Source of the DNA: Nitrococcus mobilis Nb-231
Lineage (GTDB): Bacteria > Pseudomonadota > Gammaproteobacteria > Nitrococcales > Nitrococcaceae
Assembly (NCBI RefSeq): GCF_000153205.1
Contig: NZ_CH672427.1
Location: 729,294 to 793,293, forward strand
DNA length: 64,000 nucleotides
Direction of reading: 5' to 3'
Part shown: piece after piece, positions 45,101 through 53,400 of the stretch
How the letters are laid out: each line of letters begins with the position of its first letter
Position numbering within the stretch: position 1 is the stretch's first letter
Translations under genes and position numbers: made by a program
Notes under the pieces: generated by a model
Seen by the model: only the letters and a program-made list of their open reading frames with translations
Database searches by the model: none
Told to the model about the DNA's origin: nothing

Positions 45101-47104
45101 ATTGAGCATACCCGCCTGCTCGACCATGACCCCTTTGGGCACACCCGTCGAGCCAGAGGTGTAGATCACGTAGGCTAGATGATGGGGGCCGGTGCGAACC
45201 CCAGGATCATGCACCGGCCAATCTTGCCCGGACAGCGCTTCCAAGGTGAGCCAGATCGGCCGCCGCTCGGCGGGCAGTTCGGCCAGCGCTTGCTCCAGTA
45301 CCGCGCGCAGACACTCGGTGCTCACCACTACCCGCGCCCGACTCAAATCCAGCATCTGGGCCAACCGGCGCACCGGTTGACGGGGGTCCAGCGGCAGGTA
45401 GCCGCCACCGGCTTTGAACACTCCAATGATTAGGCCGAGCAGCCCCAGACCCCGCTCGGCAAATAATGCCACTACATCGTCCGGCCTGACCCCCGCCGCG
45501 ATCAGCCCATGACCCAACCGGTTGGCCTGGGCGTTCAACTGCCCGTAGCTCAGGTCCTGCCCCTGGCAGCTCGCCGCCAGCCGCTGCGGATGCTCGGCTA
45601 CGCGATCCTCGAACAATCCGACATAGCCACGCGCAAAAGGATAGACATGTTGCGTCCGGTTCCACTCATCGAGCAGCTCAAAGCGCTCGGCCTTCGGCAA
45701 CATCGGCAACTCACCCACTCGGCGCTCGGGATCCGCCAACATCGCCCGCAGCAGCTCACACCAGTGCCCTGCTAGACGCGCCACCGTCGTCGGCTCGAAG
45801 AGATCGGCGTTGTACTCCAGCTCGCAGTGGGCCTTAGTGCCGGTGACGACGACGTCGAGGGTCAGGTCGAACTTGGCACTGGTCTCAGCCACGGCGATCG
45901 GCTCCACTGCCAATCCAGGCAAGCTTAGCGCCACGGGTGCTGCCTGCATATGCAGATCGAACATCACCTGAAACAGCGGACTGCGGCTCGGGTCTCGCTC
46001 TAACGACAGGCGGTCCAGTAGCAGTTCGAAGGGCAACTCCATATAATCCAATGCCGAGCGCACCTCTGCGCGCAAGCGTCGGCACAGCGCCTGAACCGTC
46101 AACCCTGGCGTAAGTCGGGCGCGGTATACCTGGGTATTGACAAAGAAACCGACCAGCTCCTCGAGCTCCCAACGGCCGCGCGCGGCATTGGGTACTCCGA
46201 TTGCAAACTCTTCCTGACCGCTGTAGCGACTGAGTAGGATCTGCCAGGCCGCCAACAGCACAACAAAAGGCGTACACCCCTCCGCACGGCAGAACTCCTG
46301 CACGAGCTGAATCAGCGTCGAGGGCAGCAGGAAACGTATGCTCCCCCCCCGGGACGTCTGCCGGGCGGGTCGCGATCGGTCGGTCGGCAATTCGAGCCCA
46401 GGCAGATGTTCTCCCAGGTAATCCCGCCAATAGCCGATGGCGGCTTCGAGCGGCGCACCTTGCAAACACTCGCGCTGCCAGATCGCATAATCGGCATACT
46501 GCACCGGCAACGGTGGCAGATTCACGTCAGCCTTACCCACCAGCGCCGCGCGATAAGCGGCCGCCAAATCGCGCGTCAGTACGGGATTGGACCAGGCATC
46601 GGAGACGATATGGTGCAGCCCGAGCAACAGCACATGCTCCTCGTCCCCTAGGCGCAGCAAGGTCGCCCGCAGCAGCGGCGCCACGCGGAGATCGAAGGGA
46701 TGGTCGGCTTCGGCCTGTATTCGGTCTTTAAGGGCTTGCTCGCGCACTGCCTCGGACAGTGGCGAAAGATCTTCCCGCACTAGCGTGAATGGCACTTCGG
46801 GTAACACGATCTGGCGTGGCTCGCCATCGCAATCCTCGAAGTAGGTACGCAGAATCGCGTGGCGCGCAATCAGGGCGCGGAAAGCGCATTCGAGCCCATC
46901 GGCATCCAACACCCCGCGCAGGCGTAAGGCGCGCGTCAGATTGTACGCAGTCGCTTCCGGCGCGTAGTGTTGCAGAAACCAAAGCCTTTGCTGAGCAAAA
47001 GACAGCGGCGCCGGCCCATTGTCCTGCCGCGGCCGGATTGTATCGGCCGCGGGCACCTCATCAGTCCGCAGCAGCGCAAGTAGTACCTCGTCCTGAGTGA
47101 TCAT
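39122..47104 (-). CDS. NRPS3: C-A(Dab)-PCP-C-A(Gly)-PCP-C
   Basis: This protein has 2660 residues. Domains by residue: C1 20-450 (HHIVSDA near 166); A1 480-975 (TSGSTG near 648; code D-I-W-E-L-T-A-D-D, diaminobutyrate); PCP1 near 1038; C2 1070-1500 (HHIVCDA near 1238); A2 1545-2040 (TSGSTG near 1713; code D-I-L-Q-L-G-V-V-W, like glycine); PCP2 near 2101; C3 2130-2560 (HHIVSDG near 2300). The protein ends in a condensation domain with no adenylation domain after it, so C3 must work with the A-PCP unit of NRPS4. The last 60 residues are polar and may be a docking tail. A1 and C2 are nearly identical in DNA to NRPS5; A2 is nearly identical to A2 of NRPS1. Confidence 0.9.
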   Translation of the reverse strand: MITQDEVLLALLRTDEVPAADTIRPRQDNGPAPLSFAQQRLWFLQHYAPEATAYNLTRALRLRGVLDADGLECAFRALIARHAILRTYFEDCDGEPRQIVLPEVPFTLVREDLSPLSEAVREQALKDRIQAEADHPFDLRVAPLLRATLLRLGDEEHVLLLGLHHIVSDAWSNPVLTRDLAAAYRAALVGKADVNLPPLPVQYADYAIWQRECLQGAPLEAAIGYWRDYLGEHLPGLELPTDRSRPARQTSRGGSIRFLLPSTLIQLVQEFCRAEGCTPFVVLLAAWQILLSRYSGQEEFAIGVPNAARGRWELEELVGFFVNTQVYRARLTPGLTVQALCRRLRAEVRSALDYMELPFELLLDRLSLERDPSRSPLFQVMFDLHMQAAPVALSLPGLAVEPIAVAETSAKFDLTLDVVVTGTKAHCELEYNADLFEPTTVARLAGHWCELLRAMLADPERRVGELPMLPKAERFELLDEWNRTQHVYPFARGYVGLFEDRVAEHPQRLAASCQGQDLSYGQLNAQANRLGHGLIAAGVRPDDVVALFAERGLGLLGLIIGVFKAGGGYLPLDPRQPVRRLAQMLDLSRARVVVSTECLRAVLEQALAELPAERRPIWLTLEALSGQDWPVHDPGVRTGPHHLAYVIYTSGSTGVPKGVMVEQAGMLNNQLSKVPYLGLTEGDVIAQTAAAGFDISVWQFLTGLLCGARVEIVPDAIAHDPMALLKHVNATGITVLESVPSLIQGMLAEEAVELKGLRWLLPTGEALAPELARQWFRRYPHIPLVNAYGPAECSDDVALHTLREGPASGTVHLPIGRPTDNTRLYVLDGQLQPVPVGVTGELCIAGAGVGRGYLHDPARTAQAFVPHPYAQTPGERLYRSGDLARWRADGVLEYVGRSDHQVKVRGFRIELGEIEARLLEHQGVREAVVVVREAPSGKHLVGYVVPTALEAGAELGDALKAHLKEAIPEYMVPGQIVVLEQLPLTPNGKLDRKALPEPEWESRDYVAPQTELEHQLAGIWQELLGVKRISMTDDFFALGGHSLLATQVVSRTRKALEIELPLRVLFEASALGSFAERVQQMVAQGRKSCQPPLQAVGRDRPLPLSYAQSRLWFLWQLEPQSSAYNVPGAIRLKGELDIGALGKAFDFLVKRHEVLRTTFHRASGEVIQTVQLPAPIELDREDLGEACARVEERERRVIELAEAEAGGAFDLERGPLLRVRLLRLGAREHVLLVTLHHIVCDAWSMEVLVEEFARAYAAYRQGEAPELAALPIQYADYALWQRQWMEAGEGERQLAYWRAQLGEHHPVLELPTDRARRAVPSERGRRYDFALEAELVQRLRALARAHEVTLPMLLLAAFKVLLYRYTGQGDLRVGVPIANRHRVETEGLIGFFVNTQVWRTPLDGGVRVVELLGRVRETALGAQAHQDLPFEQLVEALQPARSLSHNPLFQVMYNHQARSAAASIELPGLRIEALSREVGSTQFDLTLDTLEEGGGLSAALTYRTELFDHATVARLAGHWCELLRAMLADPERRVGELPMLPKAERFELLAGWNATECVYPFDRGYVGLFERRAHEVPERVAAVFGATELSYGELNCRANRLARWLRAAGVGTDSVVGVCLEREPALLVALLAIHKAGGAYLPIDPALPRARNAYVLEHAAAVLVLTREALRPALQGAERVTALEGLDKTLAELSDRDLDLPVHPRQLAYVLYTSGSTGRPKGVQVEREAFVNFLHAMQDRIRLGSDDRLLAVTTLSFDIAGLELFLPLVQGACVVVARREQALEPAALLGLMQRHGITLMQATPATWQMLVEHEAAAWAGLRVLCGGEALRGELAGRLLARGVRLLNVYGPTETTVWSTAWPVECVDAAVIPIGRPIANTRLYVLDARLEPVPPGVVGELYIGGAGLARGYAQGPALSAAAFVPNPFPKAGLAGAGPGSRLYRTGDLARWRADGVLEYVGRIDHQVKLRGFRVELAEIEVALESLPAVREAVVTAREAPSGKRLVGYVVPTVAPGRAGLTEELQAQLKEALPEYMVPAQLVVLEKLPLTPNGKLDRKALPEPEWESRVYVAPQTELELQLASIWQELLGVKRISMTDDFFALGGHSLLATQAVSRTRKALEIELPLRVLFEASALGSFAERVQQMVAQGRKSCQPPLQAVGRDRPLPLSYAQSRLWFLWQLEPQSAAYNMPGAMRLKGRLDTQALQHTFNALLKRHEGLRTTFRGEDGQPYQIINEATSVEIALEDLGVYPEADRDAAARASAEAEAKAPFDLEAGPLVRVKLLRLAEQDHVLLVTMHHIVSDGWSMNLVIGEFAALYEAYSQGLEPRLPTLPIQYADYALWQRQWMEAGERERQLAYWRAQLGEHHPSLELPSDRPRSALPSHRGANHRFTIDSELTQRLKAFAQAHDVTLFMLLLAAFSIVLKQNSRQSEFLVGTDVANRNRPEIESLVGFFVNQLVLKVSVVTPKMLDFLRSLRSTTLGAFEHQDLPFEQLVEALRPERRSGRAPLFTVKLIYQEIPGLTPMLPNLVTEEFPIARQAAELDLVASFTATGERLQVNFEYSADLFEKKTIVCIGRQTLAVLQRLVVEPDVEVDQLQAVASEIQQAMHKKAMQEQSELMRTLHPIKRRAISQIRLESETNDDSNAWVGAADVGEMPWKR
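40927..42401 (-). repeat. adenylation-domain repeat, copy in NRPS3 (partner 53248-54722 in NRPS1)
   Basis: The two 1.47-kb blocks align at a constant offset of 12321 bases with a modest number of substitutions, many silent. They cover the Gly-type adenylation domains almost completely. Confidence 0.85.
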
Positions 47105-47107
47105 GCT

Positions 47108-47260
47108 TTATTCCATCCGAAACCGTTCGAGCAGCTCGCTCAGGTTTACCCGCGCCAGCACCGAGGTGCCGGGCGCATGAGTCGCCTGCATCGCGAAACG
47201 TTTTGCCACGCTCTGTCCATCAAGCTCCATGCCGTTCTCCAGCGTATTCTTCATATTCAT
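47108..47260 (-). CDS. 50-residue ORF coupled between NRPS2 and NRPS3
   Basis: The ATG at 47260 overlaps the NRPS2 stop in an ATGA junction, and the TAA ends 3 bases before the NRPS3 start. The product starts MNMKNTLENGMELDGQSVAK and ends VNLSELLERFRME, a likely amphipathic helix. It fills almost the whole 152-base gap between two synthetase genes, which is what a real coupled gene would do. It has no match I recognise: it is not MbtH and lacks the carrier-domain GGxS motif. It could be a docking or helper peptide for the hand-over from NRPS2 to NRPS3, or a leftover piece of a longer synthetase. The ribosome site for NRPS3 (GGAATAA) lies inside its last codons, so its translation probably sets NRPS3 output. 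Confidence 0.55.
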   Translation of the reverse strand: MNMKNTLENGMELDGQSVAKRFAMQATHAPGTSVLARVNLSELLERFRME

Positions 47261-50200
47261 GCTTCGCTCGCAGCCGAACCCAAGCGAGCTTTCTCAAGCA
47301 GCGCCTTATGTTCTTCCGGGTTCAGCGACATCAGCCGTTGGCGCAGTGCCGCTACCTGTTCCAGCTGACCCGGCTCACTCTCAAAACGAGGCAGGGCCTG
47401 GGCCAATGCCTCAATGCTGGGGTGGTCGAATACCAGCCCGGGCAGGATCTCTACTTGCAACAGCTTGCGAATCCGTGCCACCAGTTTGATCACCAACAGC
47501 GAATGGCCGCCTAGATCGAAAAAGCTGTCCGTTACGCTGACCTTCTCGCGTTTGAGCAGCTCGGCCCAGACGTTAGCCAGTACGGCCTCCACTGCATCGC
47601 GCGGCGCGACATATGCGCTTCTCTTGCTCAGATCGGTCGGGGCCGGCAGGGCCTGCCGGTCGGTCTTGCCGTTGGCGAGACGCGGCAGCTGTGGTAGCAC
47701 GAACACATGCGCCGGGAGCATGGCACTGGCCAGGTGTTTTTTTAGTTCCTGCTTCAGGGCCGCCTCATCCAGCTCGCCCCCCCCCTCTGCCCGAACCGCC
47801 ACGACGTAGGCGAACAACTGCCTCTGCTCGCCCTCCCCCCAGGCGCGCACCGCCGCTTGCCGTATGCCCGGTACGGTAAGCAGGGCCAGTTCCACCTCCG
47901 CAGGCTCGATGCGGAAGCCGCGGATCTTCAATTGGTCGTCGGTACGGCCGGCCAGTTGCAAACTGCCGCCTGGCAGATAGCGACCCAGGTCGCCGCTGCG
48001 GTACAAACGCTCGCCCGGCCGGAAGGGATCGTCGATAAAGACATCGTCGGCCGGTCGGTTGAGATAGCCGCGACAGACTTGCGCACCGCCCAAATAGAGC
48101 TCGCCCAGCGCACCGGTTGGCACCAGGCGCCGTGCCTCATCCAACAGATAGACGCTGCAATTCGCCAGCGGCTGGCTCAGCGGCAGCGCATCGCCACACC
48201 AGGCATCCTGCGGATCAAAGGTATGGGCCATCACCCCCACCGTGGTTTCGGTCGGGCCGTAGTGGTTGTGGATGCGGCAATCCGGGGCGAGCTTTACGAG
48301 GCGTTCTACCAGCGCACGTGGCGTGGCCTCGCCGCCGAGAATCAGGGTGCGGGGCAAAGTCGCCGATTCGGTATCGAGCAGCGCCTCCAGGTGCGAGGGC
48401 ACGATCTTTAGGCAATCGATGTCCTGCTCGAGCATGAAACGGGCGAAGGAGGCGGCATCCTGCATGTCCTCGGCATCCGCCACGATCAGACAGCCGCCGT
48501 TGAAAAAGGCTCCGAACAGCACGGTATTGCCCAAATCGGCTGCCACGGTGGAAGTCAGCGCAAAGCGACGCCGCACCGCCAAGTCCAACGCCACGCTCAC
48601 CGCAGCCGCATAATTCAGCAGCTGACCGTGCTCGATGACCACCCCCTTAGGCTCACCGCTGGAGCCCGAGGTGTAGAGGACGTAGGCTGCCTGGTCCAGC
48701 CTAAGCTCAACAGCCGGCGGGCTTTCGGGGCAGGCGGCCAGCTCGTCTGCCAGCGTGTCCAATTTGACGCAATGCACATCGCCCATTGCCCGCGGATCGA
48801 CGGCGCTGGAAGTCAGCACGAGCCGCGGCCTGGCGTCCGCCACAACTTTACGCCACCGGCCTTCCGGCCAATCGGGATCCAGAGGAAGATAGGCGCCGCC
48901 CGCGCGCAGGATCGCCAGCACCGCCACCACCAACTCGCCCGAGCGCGGCAGCGCTAGGGCAACCAGGCTCCCAGGGCCAACCCCGTGCTGACCAAGCCAA
49001 TGCGCCAAACGGTTGACCCGGGTGTTCAACGCCGTATAGCTGAGGTTGAGATCGCGGGAGGCGAGCGCAGGTGCCGCTGGGCTCGACGCGGCCCAGTACG
49101 CGATACGCGCCGGCAGGGCCTGCTGCCCGACATCCAAGGCCGAACCGTTCAAGGCCAACAGACTGTCCCGTTCTGTCGGGCCGACCAATGGCAAGTCGGC
49201 GATGGCCTCAAAGGCATGTGTCGGCAGGGCCGCCAGCAGCGTTAAGTATTGCCGCAGCAAGTGCTGCACGGCGGCTTCGCTGTAGCAGCTACAGGCATAA
49301 TAAAGCGCTACGCTGCGCGGATACCCGGCCTCGTCCAGCACCGCTTGCAGCGCCAACTCGAAGCTCGGTGCAGATCCCGGTAATTCATCCACATGGCAGC
49401 GCAGCCCCGCCGCATTGCCCGGCGTCAATCCACCGGCCAGATCGAATCCGACCGCCAGATGGCTGGTATGCAACGGCTCGGCCACTGGCCAGTGCTCTTG
49501 CCAGCCGCGATGATCCTCCAAACTCCTGTCCAAACGCTCGACCCAGTTGGAAAACGGCTCTGCGAACGACAACCTCACCGCCAGCGGCAGGATCTTGTCG
49601 AATACCCCGACCGCGGCGGCGAGGAGTTCGTAATCCCGCCGGCAATCGTGTTGCCAGCCTCCCGCAAATGCGGACTCACCACTGATTCGCGCCAGCAACG
49701 CCCACCAGGCCGCCTGCAGCAAACTCTCCAACGGCCAATCGTGCGCCTCCGCCAGCCGCAGCAACCCGGCTGCAATCGGTTTTTCCAGGTGCTGATTTAC
49801 GCAAGCATGTTCCGGTGCCCCTATTGGGGACTCCGAACCTCTCAGGCGGTACGCCAGGCGCGGTGCGGCTAGGCTATCAAGCCCGAGTCCAGCCCAATAC
49901 CCACACCCTGCCTCGGCATCTTCGCCTTGCTCCAACTCGCGCCGCCATTCGACGAATTGGGGGTACTGCACGGTTTGCGTCGCTTCGGCGGCGGGGCGGT
50001 CGTACGCTGTCAGTAACGCCCGGTACAGATTCTCCAGACTCAGCCGATCGGCCACTAAGCGTGACACCGCCAACACCAGCCGCCAGCGCCCATCCGCGAT
50101 GCGAAACAGCACCGCGCGCACCGACCGGCCCTGTTCCAGATCGAAAGCGGTGATGCGCTCGCAGCGCACGCGCTCGGCCATGCGTCGTTGCGTATCGGGC

Positions 50201-50487
50201 GCCGCACGCAAGTCCACCGTTTCCCAGTCTAGAGTCGGCGATAAAGGCTGTTGCCGCAGGCCGCGGTAGCCGGGAAAATGACGGAACGCCATCCGCAGAC
50301 TCTCGTGTGCGGCCACCACGGCGGTCAGCGCCGCTCGCAAACGCGCCTCATCCACCGCGCCGTGCATAGAGATGGCCAGAATGGCGGCCTTCTCACTCCC
50401 CCCGGCACGAAACTCCGGCTCGCTCTCTGCCAAAATGAAACGCTGCTCGGGGCTCAGGGGCAGGCCCTCGAAATACTTATTTTCCAT
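47257..50487 (-). CDS. NRPS2: interface-like C domain-A(Asp)-PCP
   Basis: This protein has 1076 residues from the ATG at 50487, 4 bases after the NRPS1 stop. The earlier in-frame start would lie inside NRPS1 and has no site. The N-terminal domain (1-445) has a condensation fold, but HHxxxDG is replaced by SRLVADR near 142, so it is inactive as a condensation enzyme. Adenylation is at about 455-960 (TSGSSGEPKGV near 607), and the carrier at about 965-1035 (FFDLGGHSLLVIK near 990). The hand-read code D-L-T-K-I-G-H-V-G matches the known aspartate code at 7 of 9 positions. The hydroxylase fused to the end of NRPS1 lies directly before it, so the residue is probably converted to beta-hydroxy-Asp. 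The same order recurs at NRPS3, hydroxylase, NRPS4. Confidence 0.88.
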   Translation of the reverse strand: MENKYFEGLPLSPEQRFILAESEPEFRAGGSEKAAILAISMHGAVDEARLRAALTAVVAAHESLRMAFRHFPGYRGLRQQPLSPTLDWETVDLRAAPDTQRRMAERVRCERITAFDLEQGRSVRAVLFRIADGRWRLVLAVSRLVADRLSLENLYRALLTAYDRPAAEATQTVQYPQFVEWRRELEQGEDAEAGCGYWAGLGLDSLAAPRLAYRLRGSESPIGAPEHACVNQHLEKPIAAGLLRLAEAHDWPLESLLQAAWWALLARISGESAFAGGWQHDCRRDYELLAAAVGVFDKILPLAVRLSFAEPFSNWVERLDRSLEDHRGWQEHWPVAEPLHTSHLAVGFDLAGGLTPGNAAGLRCHVDELPGSAPSFELALQAVLDEAGYPRSVALYYACSCYSEAAVQHLLRQYLTLLAALPTHAFEAIADLPLVGPTERDSLLALNGSALDVGQQALPARIAYWAASSPAAPALASRDLNLSYTALNTRVNRLAHWLGQHGVGPGSLVALALPRSGELVVAVLAILRAGGAYLPLDPDWPEGRWRKVVADARPRLVLTSSAVDPRAMGDVHCVKLDTLADELAACPESPPAVELRLDQAAYVLYTSGSSGEPKGVVIEHGQLLNYAAAVSVALDLAVRRRFALTSTVAADLGNTVLFGAFFNGGCLIVADAEDMQDAASFARFMLEQDIDCLKIVPSHLEALLDTESATLPRTLILGGEATPRALVERLVKLAPDCRIHNHYGPTETTVGVMAHTFDPQDAWCGDALPLSQPLANCSVYLLDEARRLVPTGALGELYLGGAQVCRGYLNRPADDVFIDDPFRPGERLYRSGDLGRYLPGGSLQLAGRTDDQLKIRGFRIEPAEVELALLTVPGIRQAAVRAWGEGEQRQLFAYVVAVRAEGGGELDEAALKQELKKHLASAMLPAHVFVLPQLPRLANGKTDRQALPAPTDLSKRSAYVAPRDAVEAVLANVWAELLKREKVSVTDSFFDLGGHSLLVIKLVARIRKLLQVEILPGLVFDHPSIEALAQALPRFESEPGQLEQVAALRQRLMSLNPEEHKALLEKARLGSAASEA

Positions 50488-50491
50488 GGCT

Positions 50492-53400
50492 TCAGCCTTG
50501 TACTTGCCGCTCGGGAATGAACGAAGCCGCCGAATCGGCTGGCGCCACCTGTTCGCGCTCAATCATTTCGGCCATGGCCACCACGATCCGGCGCGGCCCC
50601 TCGAACGGGTCGCGGGCGTGAGCGGCCAGCATATTGTCCAACATGATTACGTCACCCTGACGCCAATCGAAGCGCACTGCACATTCCTCGTACAGCTGGC
50701 CGATCAGCTCCATGACTCCATCCTCGATTGGGCTGCCGTCGCCGTAATAGACGTGACGCGGCATGCGCTCGAGGCCGACCATGGCCAATAAATCCGCGCG
50801 CACTTCGGGCTCCAGGCAGAAGATGTGGTGCAGCTGCACCTGGTTGAAGAAGACGCATTCGCCGGTCAACGGATGTTTAATCACGGCTGGGCAAATGGTG
50901 TGAATTTGTAGCTCGTCGTTCTCCAGCCACCGACAGACGGTACCAGCCGCGCGACAACGCGCCTCGACTGCGTGCTTATCGTCAGTCTTGAAGAAATCGC
51001 GCCAACTGACATCCAGCTTGTCGGTGAAGGTGCGAACGTACATCAGCTGCTTGCGCTCGAAGGTCTCGATGAGCTCCGGCGGCAGGCGGCGATACATTTC
51101 ACGGCAGTCGACGATCGGTGTCGCTCCGCCCACCGGAGAGGCTAACTCGCAGAAGAACCATTGCTTGCGCGGCCAGCGCTCCAGGTGCGAGCTTTCATTG
51201 TGAAAAAGAATCATTTGCTGCTCTGGATAGGGGGTGGAGCGGTAGATGTTCGTACCGCCTTCCTTTTTCGGCAGATCGCCGTAGCCGCCGTACAGGCCCG
51301 GTTGAATAGCCTCGGCAAAGGCTTCGAAGTCCTGCGCCGTCTCTAGCCCGAAATTGCGGAACAGGATGCCCGCGTGCCGGCACAACGTGGATTCGATGAA
51401 ACTGCGTTGACTGCGTGCCCAGGCAACAGGGTCGAGATCGTCGATAGTCGGCTCGAGCACGACGGGAAATTCCCGACCCGACGGCAAGAACGACGAGCGA
51501 ATCAGAGCACGTGGCTCCGTGAATGTCTGCGTTGCAACGGATGCGCGCGGCGTCAGCTTCTTCAGCTTGTCGAGCTTGCGTTTGCTGTTGTCCATCACGC
51601 GAGACTCCTTTTCATCCGGCAGAGTGAACTGTTCCAGAGCGGTATGCGGCTGTGCTGCGGCCTGTTCGAGCAGCTTTACCCAGGCGCGTGCCAGACGCTG
51701 CACGGTTGCGCGCTTGAACAGTGCGGTGGAGTAGACCCATTCGGCGCTCAGCCCATCGCCCTCCGGCTCGAGGAACAAGGCCATATCGAACTTGGACTGG
51801 CGCTGCGCCGGCGGCAGAATCTCGATATCCAGTCCGGGAATATCGAAGCGGCCCGCCGGCGTGTTCTGCAACACGAACAGCACCTGCACCAGCGGATTCC
51901 AGCGACGGTCGCGCGGAATCTCCAGTGCCTCCACCAAGCGGTCGAAGGGCAGATCCTGATGCTCGAAAACATCCAGAGTCGTCCGCCGCGTCTGCTCGAG
52001 CAGCCCGAGGAAATCCGTGCGCGGTTCAAGACGCGAGCGCAGCGGCACCACATTGACGAAGAAACCGATCAGCCCTTCCAGCTCGCTGTGGCGACGGCCC
52101 GCCACGTCGGTGCCGAGCACCAGGTCAGGCGCACCGGTCAAGCGGTGCAGCAGCAATTGGAAACCGGTAAGCAGCACCATAAACAGGGTGGCTTCTCGGG
52201 CACGGGCCAGGCCATCCAAACGCTGCACCAGGGCCGGCGGCACCGTGAAGCGAACCACACCGCCGTCATGAGAAACCACCGCCGGGCGCGGGAAGTCGGT
52301 TGTCAACGGCAGCCGACTCGGAGCCCCGTCGAGTTGGGCTTGCCAGAATTCAATCTCACGGCGCAGGCACTCGCCGCTCAAGGCCTGGCGCTGCCACACG
52401 GCATAGTCGGCATACTGCACTGGCAGCGGTGGCAACGCGGGGGGCCGTCCCTCGCGCCGGGCCCGATAAGCGGCAACGAACTCGTTGATCAGCACGCCCA
52501 CGGACCATCCGTCGGCCACCATGTGGTGCACGGCGAACAGCAGCAGATGGCTGCACGCGTCCAGTTTGAGCAAAGAGGCGCGCAGCAACGGCGCCCGGCC
52601 GATGTCGAAGGGGCGACGCGCATCCCGCACCATCGCCTCCCTCACCTGCGCATCGCGCTCGGCGGCGCTCAGGCCGGAAAGATCGGTGCAAGACATCTCG
52701 AGTTGTGCTTGTAGGGAAATAACCGCCATCGCCTCACCATCGATCTCCGGATAAGCCGTGCGCAGCACTTCATGGCGCTCTATCAGATACGCCAGACTGG
52801 CGTGCAGCGCTCTAGCATCCAGATCGCCCCGCAAGTGCAGTCCCGCCGCCATGTTGTAGGCCGAGGATGTACCGCCCGCCAGCCTGTCCATTAGCCACAG
52901 TCGCTGTTGGCTCAGGGACAGCGACATGGTCGTGCCGCGGGGGGCAACGCGCAGAGGTGGCCAGTCGTCATCAGGCTCTTCTGCACGCGCCTGCTCCAGG
53001 CGGGTGGCCAAGGCACTCAGAGTCGGTGCCTCGAACACCGTTCGCAGCGGTAGATCGACTGCCCAATCGCGGCGCAGGCGCGAAACCAGGCGAGTGGCAA
53101 GCAGCGAATGCCCACCCAGCTCAAAAAAATGGCTCTGCCGGCCAATCATCTCGACCGTCAGCAGCTCACGCCATAGGGCCGCCAAGCGCCGCTCGGTTGC
53201 CGTTGCCGGCGGCTCCAGCCCGGCTTCACTCTGTGGTTCAGGCAGTGGCAACGCCTTGCGATCGAGCTTGCCGTTCGGCATCAGCGGCAGTTTCTCCAGC
53301 ACCACCAGCTGGGCCGGCACCATGTACTCGGGCAGCGCTTCCTTTAGCTGCGCTTGCAGCTCCTCGGTCAGGCCGGCTCGCCCCGGCGCAACCGTGGGGA

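Noticed and set aside
51374..52714. 446-codon plus-strand frame inside NRPS1
   Set aside because: Antisense to condensation and hydroxylase domains with intact motifs; GC-rich codon bias opens this frame.
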